Shown here one piece after another: positions 1 through 12,120 of a stretch of 64,000 nt of DNA. The translations under genes and the position numbers were made by a program. The DNA is from Pisaster brevispinus (lineage: Eukaryota; Echinodermata; Asteroidea; Forcipulatida; Asteriidae). Position 1 is the first letter of the stretch, and each line of letters begins with the position of its first letter. The notes under the pieces are model-generated. The model was not told where the DNA came from and did no database searches. It was given only the letters and a program-made list of their open reading frames with translations. The stretch covers positions 9,374,768-9,438,767 of the forward strand of contig JAMKCF010000018.1 of assembly GCA_023634235.1 (NCBI GenBank), read 5' to 3'.

Positions 1-3000
1 AACTGCTTTCATACATTTATGTGCTTAATGGTTAATTTCAAGTTTCTGTTAGTCAAAAAAGGAACAAACAAAAAACAAAATAGATGTCTACGGCACCCGG
101 TATTGCCAGGAGGTCTCCCGTCCAAGTACTGACCTGGCCCGACGCTGCTTAACTTCGGTGATCAAACGAGAACCGGTGTTTTCAGCGTCGTATGGCCGTA
201 GACAAACTTCTTATATAAATCTAAGTGGTTAATGGTTAATTTCAAGTTTCTGTTAGTCAAAAAAGGACAAAAACAAAATAGATGTCTTCTGCACCCGGTA
301 TTCCCAGGAGGTGTCCCGTCCAAGTACTGACCTGGCCCAACGCTGCTTAACTTCGGTGATCAAACGAGAACCATTGTTTTCAGCATAGTATGGCCGTAGA
401 CAAACTTCTAATATAAAATTATGTGCTTTATGGTTAATTTCAAGTTTCTGTTAGTCAAAAAAGGACGAAAACAAAATAGATGTCTACGGCACCCGGTATT
501 CCCAGGAGGTCTCCCGTCCAAGTACTGACCAGGCCCGATGCTGCTTAACTTCGGTGATCAAACGAGAACCGCTGTTTTCAGGGTAGTATGGCCGTAGACA
601 AACTGCTTTCATACATTTATGTGCTTAATGGTTAATTTCAAGTTTCTGTTAGTCGAAAAAGGAGAATAACAACTGGATGTCTACGGCACCCGGTATTCCC
701 AGGAGGTCTCCCGTCCAAGTACTGACCTGGCCCGACGCTGCTTAGCTTCGGTGATCAAACGAGAACCGGTGTTTTCAGCGTAGTATGGCCGTAGACAAAC
801 TGCTTACAAAAATGTATATGCTTAATGGTTAATTTCAAGTTTCTGTTAGTCAAAAAAGGACGAAAACAAAATAGATGTCTACGGCACCCGGTATTCCCAG
901 GAGGTCTCCCGTCCAAGTACTGACCAGGCCCGATGCTGCTTTACTTCGGTGATCAAACGAGAACCGGTGTATTCAGCGTAGTATGGCCGTAGACAAACTG
1001 CTTACATAAATTTATGTGCTTAATGGTTTTCTTCAAGTTTCTGTTAGTCAAAAAAGGACGAAAACAAAAAAGATGTCTACTGTAACCCGGTATTCCAAGG
1101 AGGTCTCTCGTCAAAGTACTGACCTGGCCCGACGCTGCTTAACTTCGGTGATCAAACGAGAACGGTGTCTTCAGCGTAGTATGGCCGTAGACACCATGCT
1201 TACATAAATTTATATGCTTAATTGGTTAATTTAAAGTTTCTGTTAGTCAAATGATGACGAAAACAAAATAGATGTCTACGGCACCCGGTATTCCCAGGAG
1301 GTCTCCCGTCCAAGTACTGACCTGGCCCGACGCTGCTTTACTTCGGTGATCAAACGAGAACCGTTGTTTTCAGCGTAGTATGGCCGTAGACAAACTTCTT
1401 ATATAAATTTATGTGCTTAATGGTTAATTTCAAGTTTTTGTTAGTCAAAAAAAGACGAAAACAAAATAGATGTCTACTGCACCCGGTATTCCCAGGTGGT
1501 CTCCCGTCCAAGTACTGACCTGGCGCGACGCTGCTTAACTTCGGTGATCAAACGAGAACCGGTGTTTTCAGCGTAGTATGGCCGTAGACAAACACGTTTC
1601 ATACATTTAAGTGCTTAATGGTTTTCTTCAAGTTTCTGTTAGTCAAAAAAGGAGAATAACAAACTGGATGTCTACGGCACGCGGTATTCCCAGGAGGTCT
1701 CCCGTCCAAGTACTGACCTGGCCCGACGCTGTATAACTTCGTTGATCAAACGAGAACCGGTGTTTTCAGCGTATTATGGCCGTAGACAAACTGCTTACAT
1801 AAATTTATGTTCTTAATGGTTAATTTCAAGTTTCTGTTAGTCAAAAAAGGACGAAAACAAAATAGATGTCTACTGCACCCAGTATTCCCATGTGGTCTCC
1901 CGTCCATGTACTGACATGGCTCGACGCTGCTTAACTTCGGTGATCAAACGAGAACCGTTGTTTTCAGCGTAGTATGGCCGTATAAAAACTTCTTACATAA
2001 ATGTATGTGCTTAATGGTTAATTTCAAGTTTCTGTTAGTAAAAAAAAGAAAAACGAAAACAAAATAGATGTCTACGGCACCCGGTATTCCCATGTGGTCT
2101 CCCGTCCAAGTACTGACCAGGCCCGATGCTGCTTAACTTCGGTGATCAAACGAGAACCGGTGTTTTCAGCGTAGTATGGCCGTAGACAAACTGCTTACAT
2201 AAATCTAAGTGGTTAATGGTTTTCTTCAAGTTTCTGTTAGTCAAAAAAGGACGAAAACAAAATAGATGTCTACTGTAACCCGGTATTCCCAGGAGGTCTC
2301 CCGTCCAAGTACAGACCTGGCGCGACGCTGCTTAACTACGGTGATCAAACGAGAACGGTGTTTTCAGCGTAGTATGGCCGTAGACAAACTGCTTACATAA
2401 ATTTATGTGCTTAATGGTTAATTTCAAGTTTCTGTTAGTCAAAAAAAGGACGAAAACAAAATAGATGTCTACTGCACCCAGTATTCCCATGTGGTGTCCC
2501 GTCCAAGTACTGACCTGGCCCGACGCTGCTTAACTTCGGTGATCAAACGAGAACCGGTGTTTTCAGCGTAGTATGGCCGTAGAAAAACTTCTTACATAAA
2601 TGTATGTGCTTAATGGTTAATTTCAAGTTTCTGTTAGTCAAAAAAAGAAAAACGAAAACAAAATAGATGTCTACGGCACCCGGTATTCCCAGGAGGTCTC
2701 CCGTCCAAGTACTGACCTGGCCCGACGCTGCTTAACTTCGGTGATCAAACGAGAACCGGTGTATTCAGCGTAGTATGGCCGTAGACAAACTGCTTACATA
2801 AATTTATGTGCTTAATGGTTAATTTCAAGTCTCTGTTAGTCCAACAAGGACGAAAACAAAATAGATGCCTACGGGACCCAGTATTTCAAGGAGGTCTCCC
2901 GTCCAAGTACTGACCTGGCCCGACGCTGCTTAACTTCGTTGATCAAACGAGAACCATTGTATTCAGCGTAGTATGGCCGTAGACAAACTGCTTACATAAA

Positions 3001-5049
3001 TTTATGTGCTTAATGGTTAATTTCAAGTTACTGTTAATCAATAAAAGGCAAAAACAAAATAGATGTCTACTGCACCCGGTATTCCCATGAGGTGTCCCGT
3101 CCAAGTACTGACCTGGCCCGACGCTGCTTAACTTCGGTGATCAAACGAAAACCGTTGTTTTCAGCATAGTATGGCCGTAGACAAACTTCTTATATAAAAT
3201 AATGTGCTTTATGGTTAATTTCAAGTTTCTGTTAGTCAAAAAAAGACAAAAACAAAATAGATGTCTACTGCACCCGGTGATCCCAGGAGTTCTCCCGTCC
3301 AAGTACTGACCTGGACCGACGCTGCTTAACTTCGGTGATCAAACGAGAACCGTTGTTTTCAGCATAGTATGGCCGTAGACAAACTTCTTTTATAAAATAA
3401 TGTGCTTTATGGTTAATTTCAAGTTTCTGTAAGTCAAAAAAGGACGAAAACAAAATAGATGTATACTGCACCCAGTATTTCCAGGAGGTCTCCCGTCCAA
3501 GTACTGACCAGGCCCGATGCTGCTTAACTTCGGTGATCAAACGAGAACCGGTGTTTTCAGCGTAGTATGGCCGTAGACAAACTTTTCATATAAAATTAAG
3601 TGGTTATTGGTTTTCTTCAGGTTTCTGTTAGTCAAAAAAGGAGAATAACAAACTGGATGTCTACGGCACCCGGTATTTCCAGGAGGTCTCCCGTCCAAGT
3701 ACTGACCAGGCCCGATGCTGCTTAACTTCGGTGATCAAACGAGAACCGGTGTTTTCAGCGTAGTATGGCCGTAGAAAAACTTCTTACATAAATGTATGTG
3801 CTTAATGGTTAATTTCAAGTTTCTGTTAGTCAAAAAAAGAAAAACGAAAACAAAATAGATGTCTACGGCACCCGGTATTCCCAGGTACTCTCCCGTCCAA
3901 GTACTGACCTGGCCCGACGCTGCTTAACTTCGGTGATCAAACGAGAACCGGTGTTTTCAGCGTAGTATGGCCGTAGACAAACTTCTCATATAAAATTAAG
4001 TGGTTAATGGTTTTCTTCAAGATTCTGTTAGTCAAAAAAGGAGAATAACAAACTGGATGTCTAAAGCACCCGGTATTCCCAGGAGGTATCCCGTCCAAGT
4101 ACTGACCTGGCCCGACGCTGCTTAACTTCGGTGATCAAACGAGAACCGGTGTATTCAGCGTAGTATGGCCGTAGACAAACTTCTTATATAAAATGATGTG
4201 CTTTATGGTTAATTTCAAGTTTCTGTTAGTCAAAAAAGGACGAAAACAAAATAGATGCCTTAGGCACCCGGTATTCCCAGGAGGTTTCCCGTCCAAGTAC
4301 TGACCAGGCCCGATGCTGCTTAACTTCGGTGGTCAAACGAGAACCGGTGTTTTCAGCGTAGTATGGCCGTAGACAAACTTCTCATATAAAATTAAGTGGT
4401 TAATGGTTTTCTTCAAGTTTCTGTTAGTCAAAAAAAGAGAATAACAAACTGGATGTCTACGGCACCCGGTATTGCCAGAAGGTCTCCCGTCCAAGTACTG
4501 ACCAGGCCCGATGCTGCTTAACTTCGGTGATCAAACGAGAACCGGTGTTTTCAGCGTAGTATGGCCGTAGACAAACTTCTTATATAAACTTACGTGGTTA
4601 ATGGTTTTCTTCAAATTTCTGTTAGTCAAAAAAAGAGAATAACAAACTGGATGTCTACGGCACCCGGTATTGCCAGAAGGTCTCCCGTCCAAGTACTGAC
4701 CAGGCCCGATGCTGCTTAACTTCGGTGATCAAACGAGAACCGGTGTTTTCAGCGTAGTATGGCTGTAGACAAACTTCTTATATAAAATTACATGGTTAAT
4801 GGTTTTCTTCAAGTTTTTGTTAGTTAAAAAAAGGACGAAAACAAAATAGATGTCTACGGCACCCGGTATTCCCATGAGGTCTCCCGTCTAAGTACTGACC
4901 TGGCCCGACGCTGCTTAACTTCGGTGATCAAACGAGAACCTGTGTTTTCAGCGTAGTATGGCCGTAGACAAACTGCTTACATAAATTTATATGCTTAATG
5001 GTTAATTTCAAGTTTCTGTTAAGCAAAAAAGGACGAAAAAAAATTAGAT

Positions 5050-5167
5050 GTCTACGGCACCCGGTATTCCCAGGAGGTCTCCCGTCCAAGTACTGACCTG
5101 GCCCGGCGCTGCTTAACTTCGGTGATCAAACGAGAACCGGTGTTTTCAGCGTAGTATGGCCGTAGAC
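5050..5167 (-). rRNA. 5S rRNA gene, major sequence class (representative)
   Basis: This copy is close to the array majority. Helix I pairs GTCTACGGC at the 5' end with GCCGTAGAC at the 3' end. Helix II pairs ACGCTG with CAGCGC/T. It carries the major-class signature CAGGTC preceded by a GCG-type helix II strand, with one private change (GGCGC for GACGC in plus orientation). The spacer upstream of its 5' end has the AT-rich motif described for the array promoters. Confidence 0.93.
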
Positions 5168-5248
5168 AAACTGCTTACATAAATTTATGTGCTTAATGGT
5201 TAATTTCAAGTTTCTGTTAGTCAAAAAACGGACGAAAACAAAGTAGAT

Positions 5249-5383
5249 GCCTACGGCACCCGGTATTCCAAGGAGGTCTCCCTTCCAAGGAGGTCTCCCG
5301 TCCAAGTATTGACCTGGCCCGACGCTGCTTAACTTCGTTGATCAAACGAGAACCGGTGTATTCAGCGTAGTATGGCTGTAGAC
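5249..5383 (-). rRNA. 5S rRNA copy with internal 17-bp duplication (probable pseudogene)
   Basis: The segment that reads tccaaggaggtctccc on the plus strand is present twice in a row near 5267-5300, lengthening the gene to about 135 bp inside the region that forms helix IV. A 5S rRNA with this insertion is unlikely to fold normally. Confidence 0.85.
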
Positions 5384-6858
5384 AAACTGCTTACATAAAT
5401 TTATGTGCTTAATGGTTAATTTCAAGTTTCTGTTAGTCAAAAAAGGACGAAAACAAAATAGATGTCTACTGCACCCGGTATTTCCAGGAGGTCTCCCGTC
5501 CAAGTACTGACCTGGCCAGACGCTGCTTAACTTCGGTGATCAAACGAGAACCTGTGTTTTCAGCGTAGTATGGGCGTAGACAAACTGCTTTTATACATTT
5601 ATGTGCTTAAGGTTAATTTCAAGTTTCTGTTAGTCAAAAAAGGAAAAAACAAAAAACAAAATACATGTCTACGGCACCCGGTATTCCCATGTGGTCTCCC
5701 GTCCAAGTACTGACCTGGCCCGACGGTGCTTAACTTCGGTGATTAAACGAGAACCGGTGTATTCAGCGTAGTATGGCCGTAGACAAACTGCATACATAAT
5801 GTATGTGCTTAATGGTTAATTTCAAGTTTCTGTTAGTCAAAAAAGGACGAAAACAAAATAGATGCCTAAGGCACCCGGTATTCCCAGGAGGTCTCCCGTC
5901 CAAGTACTGACCAGGCCCGATGCTGGTTAACTTCGGTGATCAAACGAGAACCGTTGTTTTCAGCGTAGTATGGCCGTAGACAAACTTCTCATATAAAATT
6001 AGGTGGTTAATGGTTTTCTTCAAATTTCTGTTAGTCAAAAAAAGAGAATAACAAACTGGATGTCTACGGCACCCGATATTCCCAGGAGGTCTCCCGTCCA
6101 AGTACTGACCAGGCCCGATGCTGCTTAACTTCGGTGATCAAACGAGAACCGGTGTTTTCAGCGTAGTATGGCTGTAGACAAACATCTTACATAAAATTAC
6201 GTGGTTAATGGTTTTCTTCAAGTTTCTGTTAGTCAAAAAAGGACGAAAACAAAATAGATGTCTACGGCACCCGGTATTCCCATGAGGTCTCCCGTCCAAG
6301 TACTGACCTGGCCCGACGCTGCTTAACTTCGGTGATCAAACGAGAACCGGTGTTTTCAGCGTAGTATGGCCGTAGACAAACTGCTTACATAAATTTATAT
6401 GCTTAATGGTTAATTTCAAGTTTCTGTTAAGCAAAAAAGAACGAAAACAAATTAGATGTCTACGGCACCCGGTATTCCTAGGAGGTCTCCCGTCCAAGTA
6501 CTGACCTGGCCCGACGCTGCTTAACTTCGGTGATCAAACGAGAACCGGTGTTTTCAGCGTAGTATGGCCGTAGACAAACTTCTCATATAAAATTAGGTGG
6601 TTAATGGTTTTCTTCAAGTTTCTGTTAGTCAAAAAAGGAGAAAAACAAACTGGATGTCTACGGCACCCGGTATTCCCAGGAGGTCTGCGGTCCAAGTACT
6701 GACCTGGCCCGACGCTGCTTAACTTCGGTGATCAAACGAGAACCGGTGTATTCAGCGTAGTATGGCCGTAGACAAACTGCTTACATAAATTTATGTGCTT
6801 AATGGTTAATTTCAAGTTTCTGTTAGTCAAAAAAAAGAAAAACGAAAACAAAATAGAT

Positions 6859-6976
6859 GTCTACGGCACCCGGTATTCCCAGGAGGTCTCCCGTCCAAGT
6901 ACTGACCAGGCCCGATGCTGCTTAACTTCGGTGATCAAACGAGAACCGGTGTTTTCAGCGTAGTATGGCCGTAGAC
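6859..6976 (-). rRNA. 5S rRNA gene, variant sequence class (representative)
   Basis: This copy carries two linked changes from the majority: the helix II 3' strand reads CAGCAT instead of CAGCGT, and the helix V strand reads CCTGG instead of CCAGG (plus strand: accaggcccgatgctgc). The same pair recurs in about 15 copies spread along the array, for example 482-599, 877-994, 2070-2187, 3461-3578, 4455-4572, 6062-6179 and 8050-8167. The internal control region and both ends are otherwise normal, so it may be expressed. Confidence 0.9.
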
Positions 6977-9000
6977 ACACTTCTCATATAAAATTAAGTG
7001 GTTAATGGTTTTCTTCAAGTTTCTGTTAGTCAAAAAAGGACTAAAACAAAATAGATGCCTAAGGCACCCGGTATTCCCAGGATGTCTCCCGTCCAAGTAC
7101 TGACCTGTCCCGACGCTGCTTAGCTTCGGTGATCAAACGAGAACCGTTGTTTTCAGCGTAGTATGGCCGTAGACAAACTTCTTAAATAAATGTATGTGCT
7201 TAATGGTTAATTTCAAGTTTCTGTTAGTCAAAAAAGGACGAAAACAAAATAGATGTCTACGGCACCCGGTATTTCCAGGAGGTCTCCCGTCCAAGTACTG
7301 ACCTGGCCCGACGCTGCTTAACTTTGGTGATCAAACGAGAACCGGTGTTTTCAGCGTAGTATGGCCGTAGACAAACTGCTTACATAAATTTATGTTCTTA
7401 ATGGTTAATTTCAAGTTTCTGTTAGTCAAAAAATGACGAAAACTAAAAATAGATGTCTACTGCACCCAGTATTCCCATGTGGTCTCCCGTCCAAGTACTG
7501 ACCTGGCCCAACGCTGCTTAACATCGGTGATCAAACGAGAACCGGTGTTTTCAGCGTAGTATGGCCTTAGACAAACTTCTCATATAAATCTAAGTGGTTA
7601 ATGGTTAATTTCAAGTTTCTGTTAGTCAAAAAAGGACAAAAACAATATAGATGTCTACTGCAGCCGGTATTCCCAAGAGGTGTCCCGTCCAAGTACTGAC
7701 CTGGCCCAACGCTGCTTAACTTCGGTGATAAAACGAGAACCGTTGTTTTCAGCATAGAATGACCGTAGACAAACTTCTTATGTAAAATTATGTGCTTTAT
7801 GGTTAATTATCAAGTTTCTGTTAGTCAAAAAAGGACGAAAACAAAATAGATGCCTACTGCACCCAGTATTCCCATGTGGTCTCCCGTCCAAGTACTGACC
7901 TGGCCCGACGCTGCTTAACTTCGGTGATCAAACGAGAACCGGTGTTTTCAGCGTAGTATGGCCGTAGACAAACTGCTTACATAAATTTATATGCTTAATG
8001 GTTAATTTCAAGTTTCTGTTAAGCAAAAAAGAACGAAAACAAATTAGATGTCTACGGCACCCGGTATTCCCAGGAGGTCTCCCGTCCAAGTACTGACCAG
8101 GCCCGATGCTGCTTAACTTCGGTGATCAAACGAGAACCGGTGTTTTCAGCGTAGTATGGCCGTAGACAAACTTCTGATATAAAATTACGTGGTTAATGGT
8201 TTTCTTCAAATTTCTGTTAGTCAAAAAAAGAGAATAACAAACTGGATGTCTACGGCACCCGGTATTCCCAAGATCTCCCGTCCAAGTACTGACCAGGCAC
8301 GACGCTGCTTAACTTCGGTGATCAAACGAGAACCGGTGTTTTCAGCGTAGTATGGCTGTAGACAAACTTCTGATATAAAATTACGTGGTTAATGGTTTTC
8401 TTCAAGTTTCTGTTAGTCAAAAAAGTAAAAAACAAAACAGATGTCTACGGCACCCGGTATTCCCATGAGGTCTCCCGTCCAAGTACTGATCTGGCCCGAC
8501 GCTGCTTAGCTTCGGTGATCAAACGAGAACCGGTGTTTTCAGCGTAGTATGGCCGTAGACAAACTGCTTACAAAAATGTATATGCTTAATGGTTATTTTC
8601 AAGTTTCTGTTAGTCAAAAAAGGACGAAAACAAAATAGATGTCTACGGCACCCGGTATTCCCAGGAGGTCTCCCGTCCAAGTACTGACAAGGCCCGACGC
8701 TGCTTAACTTCGGTGATCAAACGAGAACCGGTGTTTTCAGCATAGTATGGCCGTAGACAAACTTCTGATATAAAATTACGTGGTTAATGGTTTTCTTCAA
8801 ATTTCTGTTAGTCAAAAAAGGAGATAACAAACTGGATGTCTACTGCACCCGGTATTCCCAGGAGGTCTCCCGTCCAAGTACTGACCTGGCCCGACGCTGC
8901 TTAACTTCGGTGATCAAACGAGAACCGGTGTATTCAGCGTAGTATGGCCGTAGACAAACTGATTTCATACATTTATGTGCTTAATGGTTAATTTCAAGTT

Positions 9001-9074
9001 TTCCCAGGAGGTATTCCCAGGAGGTCTCCCGTCCAAACGAGAACCGGTGTATTCAGCGTAGTATGGCCGTAGAC
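9001..9074 (-). pseudogene. 5S rRNA pseudogene with large internal deletion
   Basis: Spacer sequence ends at about 9000 and is followed by two partial copies of the 3' end segment (ttcccaggaggta, attcccaggaggtctccc), after which roughly 50 bp of the middle of the gene are missing before cgagaaccggtg. The 5' end (gtatggccgtagac on plus) is intact. The internal promoter is largely lost, so transcription is not expected. Confidence 0.85.
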
Positions 9075-9285
9075 AAACTGTTTACATAAATTTATGTTGT
9101 TAATGGTTAATTTCAAGTTTCTGTTAGTCAAAAAAGGACGAAAACAAAATAGATGTCTACTGCACCCAGTATTCCCATGTGGTCTCCCGTCCAAGTACTG
9201 ACCTGGCCCGACGCTGCTTAACATCGGTGATCAAACGAGAACCGGTGTTTTCAGCGAGGTATGGCCGTAGACAAACTTCTCATAT

Positions 9286-9417
9286 ATTCCCAGGTATTCT
9301 CAGGTATTCTCAGGTATTCCCAGGAGGTCTCCCGTCCAAGTACTGACCAGGCCCGATGCTGCTTAACTTCGGTGATCAAACGAGAACCGGTGTTTTCAGC
9401 GTAGTATGGCCGTAGAC
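9286..9417 (-). pseudogene. 5S rRNA copy with 3' end replaced by a 10-bp microrepeat
   Basis: On the plus strand the normal spacer and the GCCGTAGAC end are replaced by four short units of the type attcccaggt/attctcaggt (about 9286-9320). The remainder of the gene (ccaggaggtctcccg to gccgtagac) is complete and of the variant class. The rRNA 3' end, which pairs with the 5' end in helix I, is absent. Confidence 0.85.
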
Positions 9418-11886
9418 AAACTTCTGATATAAAATTACGTGGTTAATGGTTTTCTTCAAATTTCTGTTAGTCAAAAAAAGAGAATAACAAACTGGATGTC
9501 TACGGCACCCGGTACTCCCATGAGGTCTCCCGTCCAAGTACTGACCTGGCCCGACGCTGCTTAGCTTCGGTGATCAAACGAGAACCGGTGTTTTCAGCGT
9601 AGTATGGCCGTAGACAAACTGCTTACAAAAATGTATATGCTTAATGGTTAATTTCAAGTTTCTGTTAGTCAAAAAAGGACGAAAACAAAATAGATGTCTA
9701 CGGCACCCGGTATTCCCAGGAGGTCTCCCGTCCAAGTACTGACAAGGCCCGATGCTGCTTTACTTCGGTGATCAAACGAGAACCGGTGTATTCAGCGTAG
9801 TATGGCCGTAGACAAACTGCTTACATAAATTTATGTGCTTAATGGTTTTCTTCAAGTTTCTGTTAGTCAAAAAAGGAGAATAACAAACTGGATGTCTACG
9901 GCACCCGGTATTCCCAGGAGGTCTCCCGTCCAAGTACAGACCTGGCCCGACGCTGTATAACTTCGTTGATCAAACGAGAACCGGTGTTTTCAGCGTATTA
10001 TGGCCGTAGACAAACTGCTTACAAAAATGTATGTGCTTAATGGTTAATTTCAAGTTTCTGTTTTGCAAAAAAGGACGAAAACAAAATAGATGTCTCCGGC
10101 ACCCGGTATTCCCATGAGGACTCCCGTCCAAGTACTGACCTGGCCCGAAGCTGCTTAACTTCGGTGATGAAACGAGAACCGGTGTTTTCAGCTTAGTATG
10201 GCCGTAGACAAACTGCTTACAGAAAATTACATGCTTAATCGTCAATATAAAGTTTCTGCCAGTCAAAAAAGTTGGAAAACAAAATCGATGTCTACGGAAC
10301 CCAGTATTCCCAGTAGGTCTCCCGTCCAAGTTCTGACCTGGGCCGACGCTTCTTTACTTCGGTGATCGAACGAGAACCGGTGTTTTCAGCGTAGTATGGC
10401 CGTAGACAAACTGCTTTCATACATTTATGTGCTTAATGGTTAATTTCAAGTTTCTGTTAGTCAAAAAAGGAAAAAACAAAAAACAAAATAGATGTCTACG
10501 GCACCCGGTATTCCCAGGAGGTCTCCCGTCCAAGTACTGACCTGGCCCGACGCTGCTTAACTTAGGTGATCAAACGAGAACCGGTGTTTTCAGCGTAGTA
10601 TGGCCGTAGAAAACTTCTTATATAAACTTACGTAGTTAATGGTTTTCTTCAAATTTCTGTTAGTCAAAAAAAGAGAATAACAAACTGGATGTCTACGGCA
10701 CCCGGTATTCCCAGGAGGTCTCCCGTCCAAGTACTGACCAGGCACGACGCTGCTTAACTTCGGTGATCAAACGAGAACCGGTGTTTTCAGCGTAGTATGG
10801 CTGTAGACAAACTTCTGTTATAAAATTACGTGGTTAATGGTTTTCTTCAAGTTTCTGTTAGTCAAAAAAGGACGAAAACAAAACAGATGTCTACGGCACC
10901 CGGTATTCCCATGAGGTCTCCCGTCCAAGTACTGACCTGGCCCGACGCTGCTTAACTTTGGTGATCAAACGAGAACCGGTGTTTTCAGCGTAGTATGGCC
11001 GTAGACAAACTGCTTACATAAATTTATGTGCTTAATGGTTAATTTCAAGTTTCTGTTAGTCAAAAAAGGACGAAAACAAAATAGATGTCTACTGCAACCA
11101 GTATTCCCATGTGGTGTCCCGTCCAAGTACTGACCTGGCCCGACGCTGCTTAACTTCGGTGATCAAACGAGAACCGGTGTTTTCAGCGTAGTATGGCCGT
11201 AGAAAAACTTCTTACATAAATGTATGTGCTTAATGGTTAATTTCAAGTTTCTGTTAGTCAAAAAAAGAAAAACGAAAACAAAATAAATGTCTACGGCACC
11301 CGGTATTCCCAGGAGGTCTCCGTCCAAGTACTGACCAGGCCCGATGCTGCTTAACTACGGTGATCAAACGAGAACCGGTGTTTTCAGAGTAGTATGGCCG
11401 TAGACAAACTTCTCATATAAAATTAAGTGGTTAATGGTTTTCTTCAAGTTTCTGTTAGTCAAAAAAGGACAATAACAAACTGGATGTCTACGGCACCCGG
11501 TTTTACCAGGAGGTCTCCCGTCCAAGTACTGACCTGGCCCGACGCTGCTTAACTTCGGTGATCAAACGAGAACCGGTGTTTTCAGCGTAGTATGGCCGTA
11601 GACAAACTGGTTTCATACATTTATGTGCTTAAGGTTAATTTCAAGTTTCTGTTAGTCAAAAAAGGAAAAAAACAAAAAACAAAATACATGTCTACGGCAC
11701 CCGGTATTCCCAGAAGGTCTCCCGTCCAAGTACTGACCTAGCCCGATGCTGCTTAACTTTGGTGATCGAACGAGAACCGGTGTATTCAGCGTAGTATGGC
11801 CGTAGACAAACTGCATACATAATGTATGTGCTTAATGGTTAAATTCAAGTTTCTGTTAGTCAAAAAAGGACGAACACAAAATAGAT

Positions 11887-11930
11887 GCCTAAGGCACCCG
11901 GTATTCCCAGGCGCTCTCCCTGCCAAGGAC
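11887..11930 (-). pseudogene. terminal 5S rRNA fragment at the array border
   Basis: Only the 3' end segment of a 5S gene remains (plus strand gcctaaggcacccggtattcccagg), followed by diverged sequence that runs into the CCAAT repeat cluster. This marks the right-hand end of the array. Confidence 0.85.
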
Positions 11931-11950
11931 TTATCCGGGTCCTCAACCCA

Positions 11951-12066
11951 CCAATCATTGAGCTCTGTTGAGCAGCCAGTTTCCTCAACAGGCCAATCAG
12001 TGAGCTCTGTTGAGCAAGCTCTTTGCTCAACAGACCAATCACCGACCGATGTTGAGGATGACGTCA
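11951..12066. promoter_or_regulatory. CCAAT-box tandem cluster with a CRE, putative promoter
   Basis: Three CCAAT boxes start at 11951, 11993 and 12035, spaced exactly 42 bp apart because they sit in a 42-bp tandem repeat (CCAATCA-TGAGCTCTGTTGAGCA...). The second unit contains a perfect 11-bp inverted repeat, CTGTTGAGCAA / TTGCTCAACAG. A perfect cAMP-response-element palindrome TGACGTCA follows at 12059-12066. NF-Y and CREB/ATF sites in such spacing are typical of vertebrate-type promoters. Here the cluster lies about 575 bp upstream of the first recognised ATG of the C2H2/DUF6729-like gene and directly abuts the 5S array. Open frames on both strands across it arise only because 42 is a multiple of three. 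Confidence 0.5.
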
Positions 12067-12120
12067 ACTTCGTGACCTGCCATCACGAAGACGGTCAGAG
12101 GTCGATCAGCTGTTGATACT

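Larger units (their letters stand above)
1..11930 (-). rRNA. 5S rRNA tandem array, 61 copies
   Basis: On the minus strand each copy runs from GTCTACGGCCATAC to GGGTGCCGTAGAC and contains the Pol III internal control elements (GATCACCGAAGTTAAGC, TACTTGGACGGGAGACC), so these are 5S genes of about 118 bp, mostly repeated every 198 bp. A T4 run about 5 nt after each 3' end and a T6 run further on can serve as Pol III terminators. Copies (plus coordinates): 86-203, 284-401, 482-599, 679-796, 877-994, 1075-1192, 1274-1391, 1472-1589, 1670-1787, 1868-1985, 2070-2187, 2268-2385, 2467-2584, 2669-2786, 2867-2984, 3065-3182, 3263-3380, 3461-3578, 3659-3776, 3861-3978, 4059-4176, 4257-4374, 4455-4572, 4653-4770, 4852-4969, 5050-5167, 5249-5383, 5464-5581, 5667-5784, 5864-5981, 6062-6179, 6260-6377, 6458-6575, 6656-6773, 6859-6976, 7057-7174, 7255-7372, 7455-7572, 7653-7770, 7852-7969, 8050-8167, 8248-8363, 8443-8560, 8641-8758, 8838-8955, 9001-9074 (partial), 9155-9272, 9286-9417 (rearranged), 9498-9615, 9696-9813, 9894-10011, 10092-10209, 10290-10407, 10494-10611, 10691-10808, 10889-11006, 11087-11204, 11289-11405, 11486-11603, 11690-11807, 11887-11930 (partial). 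The array continues left of the window. Many copies carry point changes, so not all need be functional. Confidence 0.97.

Noticed and set aside
1..11930. CRISPR-like array of regular repeats
   Set aside because: The repeat is 5S rRNA and the spacers are homologous to each other. The genome is eukaryotic.
3265..12067. Open frames of 60-120 residues within the 5S array and the CCAAT cluster
   Set aside because: They repeat with the 198-bp unit or the 42-bp unit and follow the rRNA sequence. No coding evidence.
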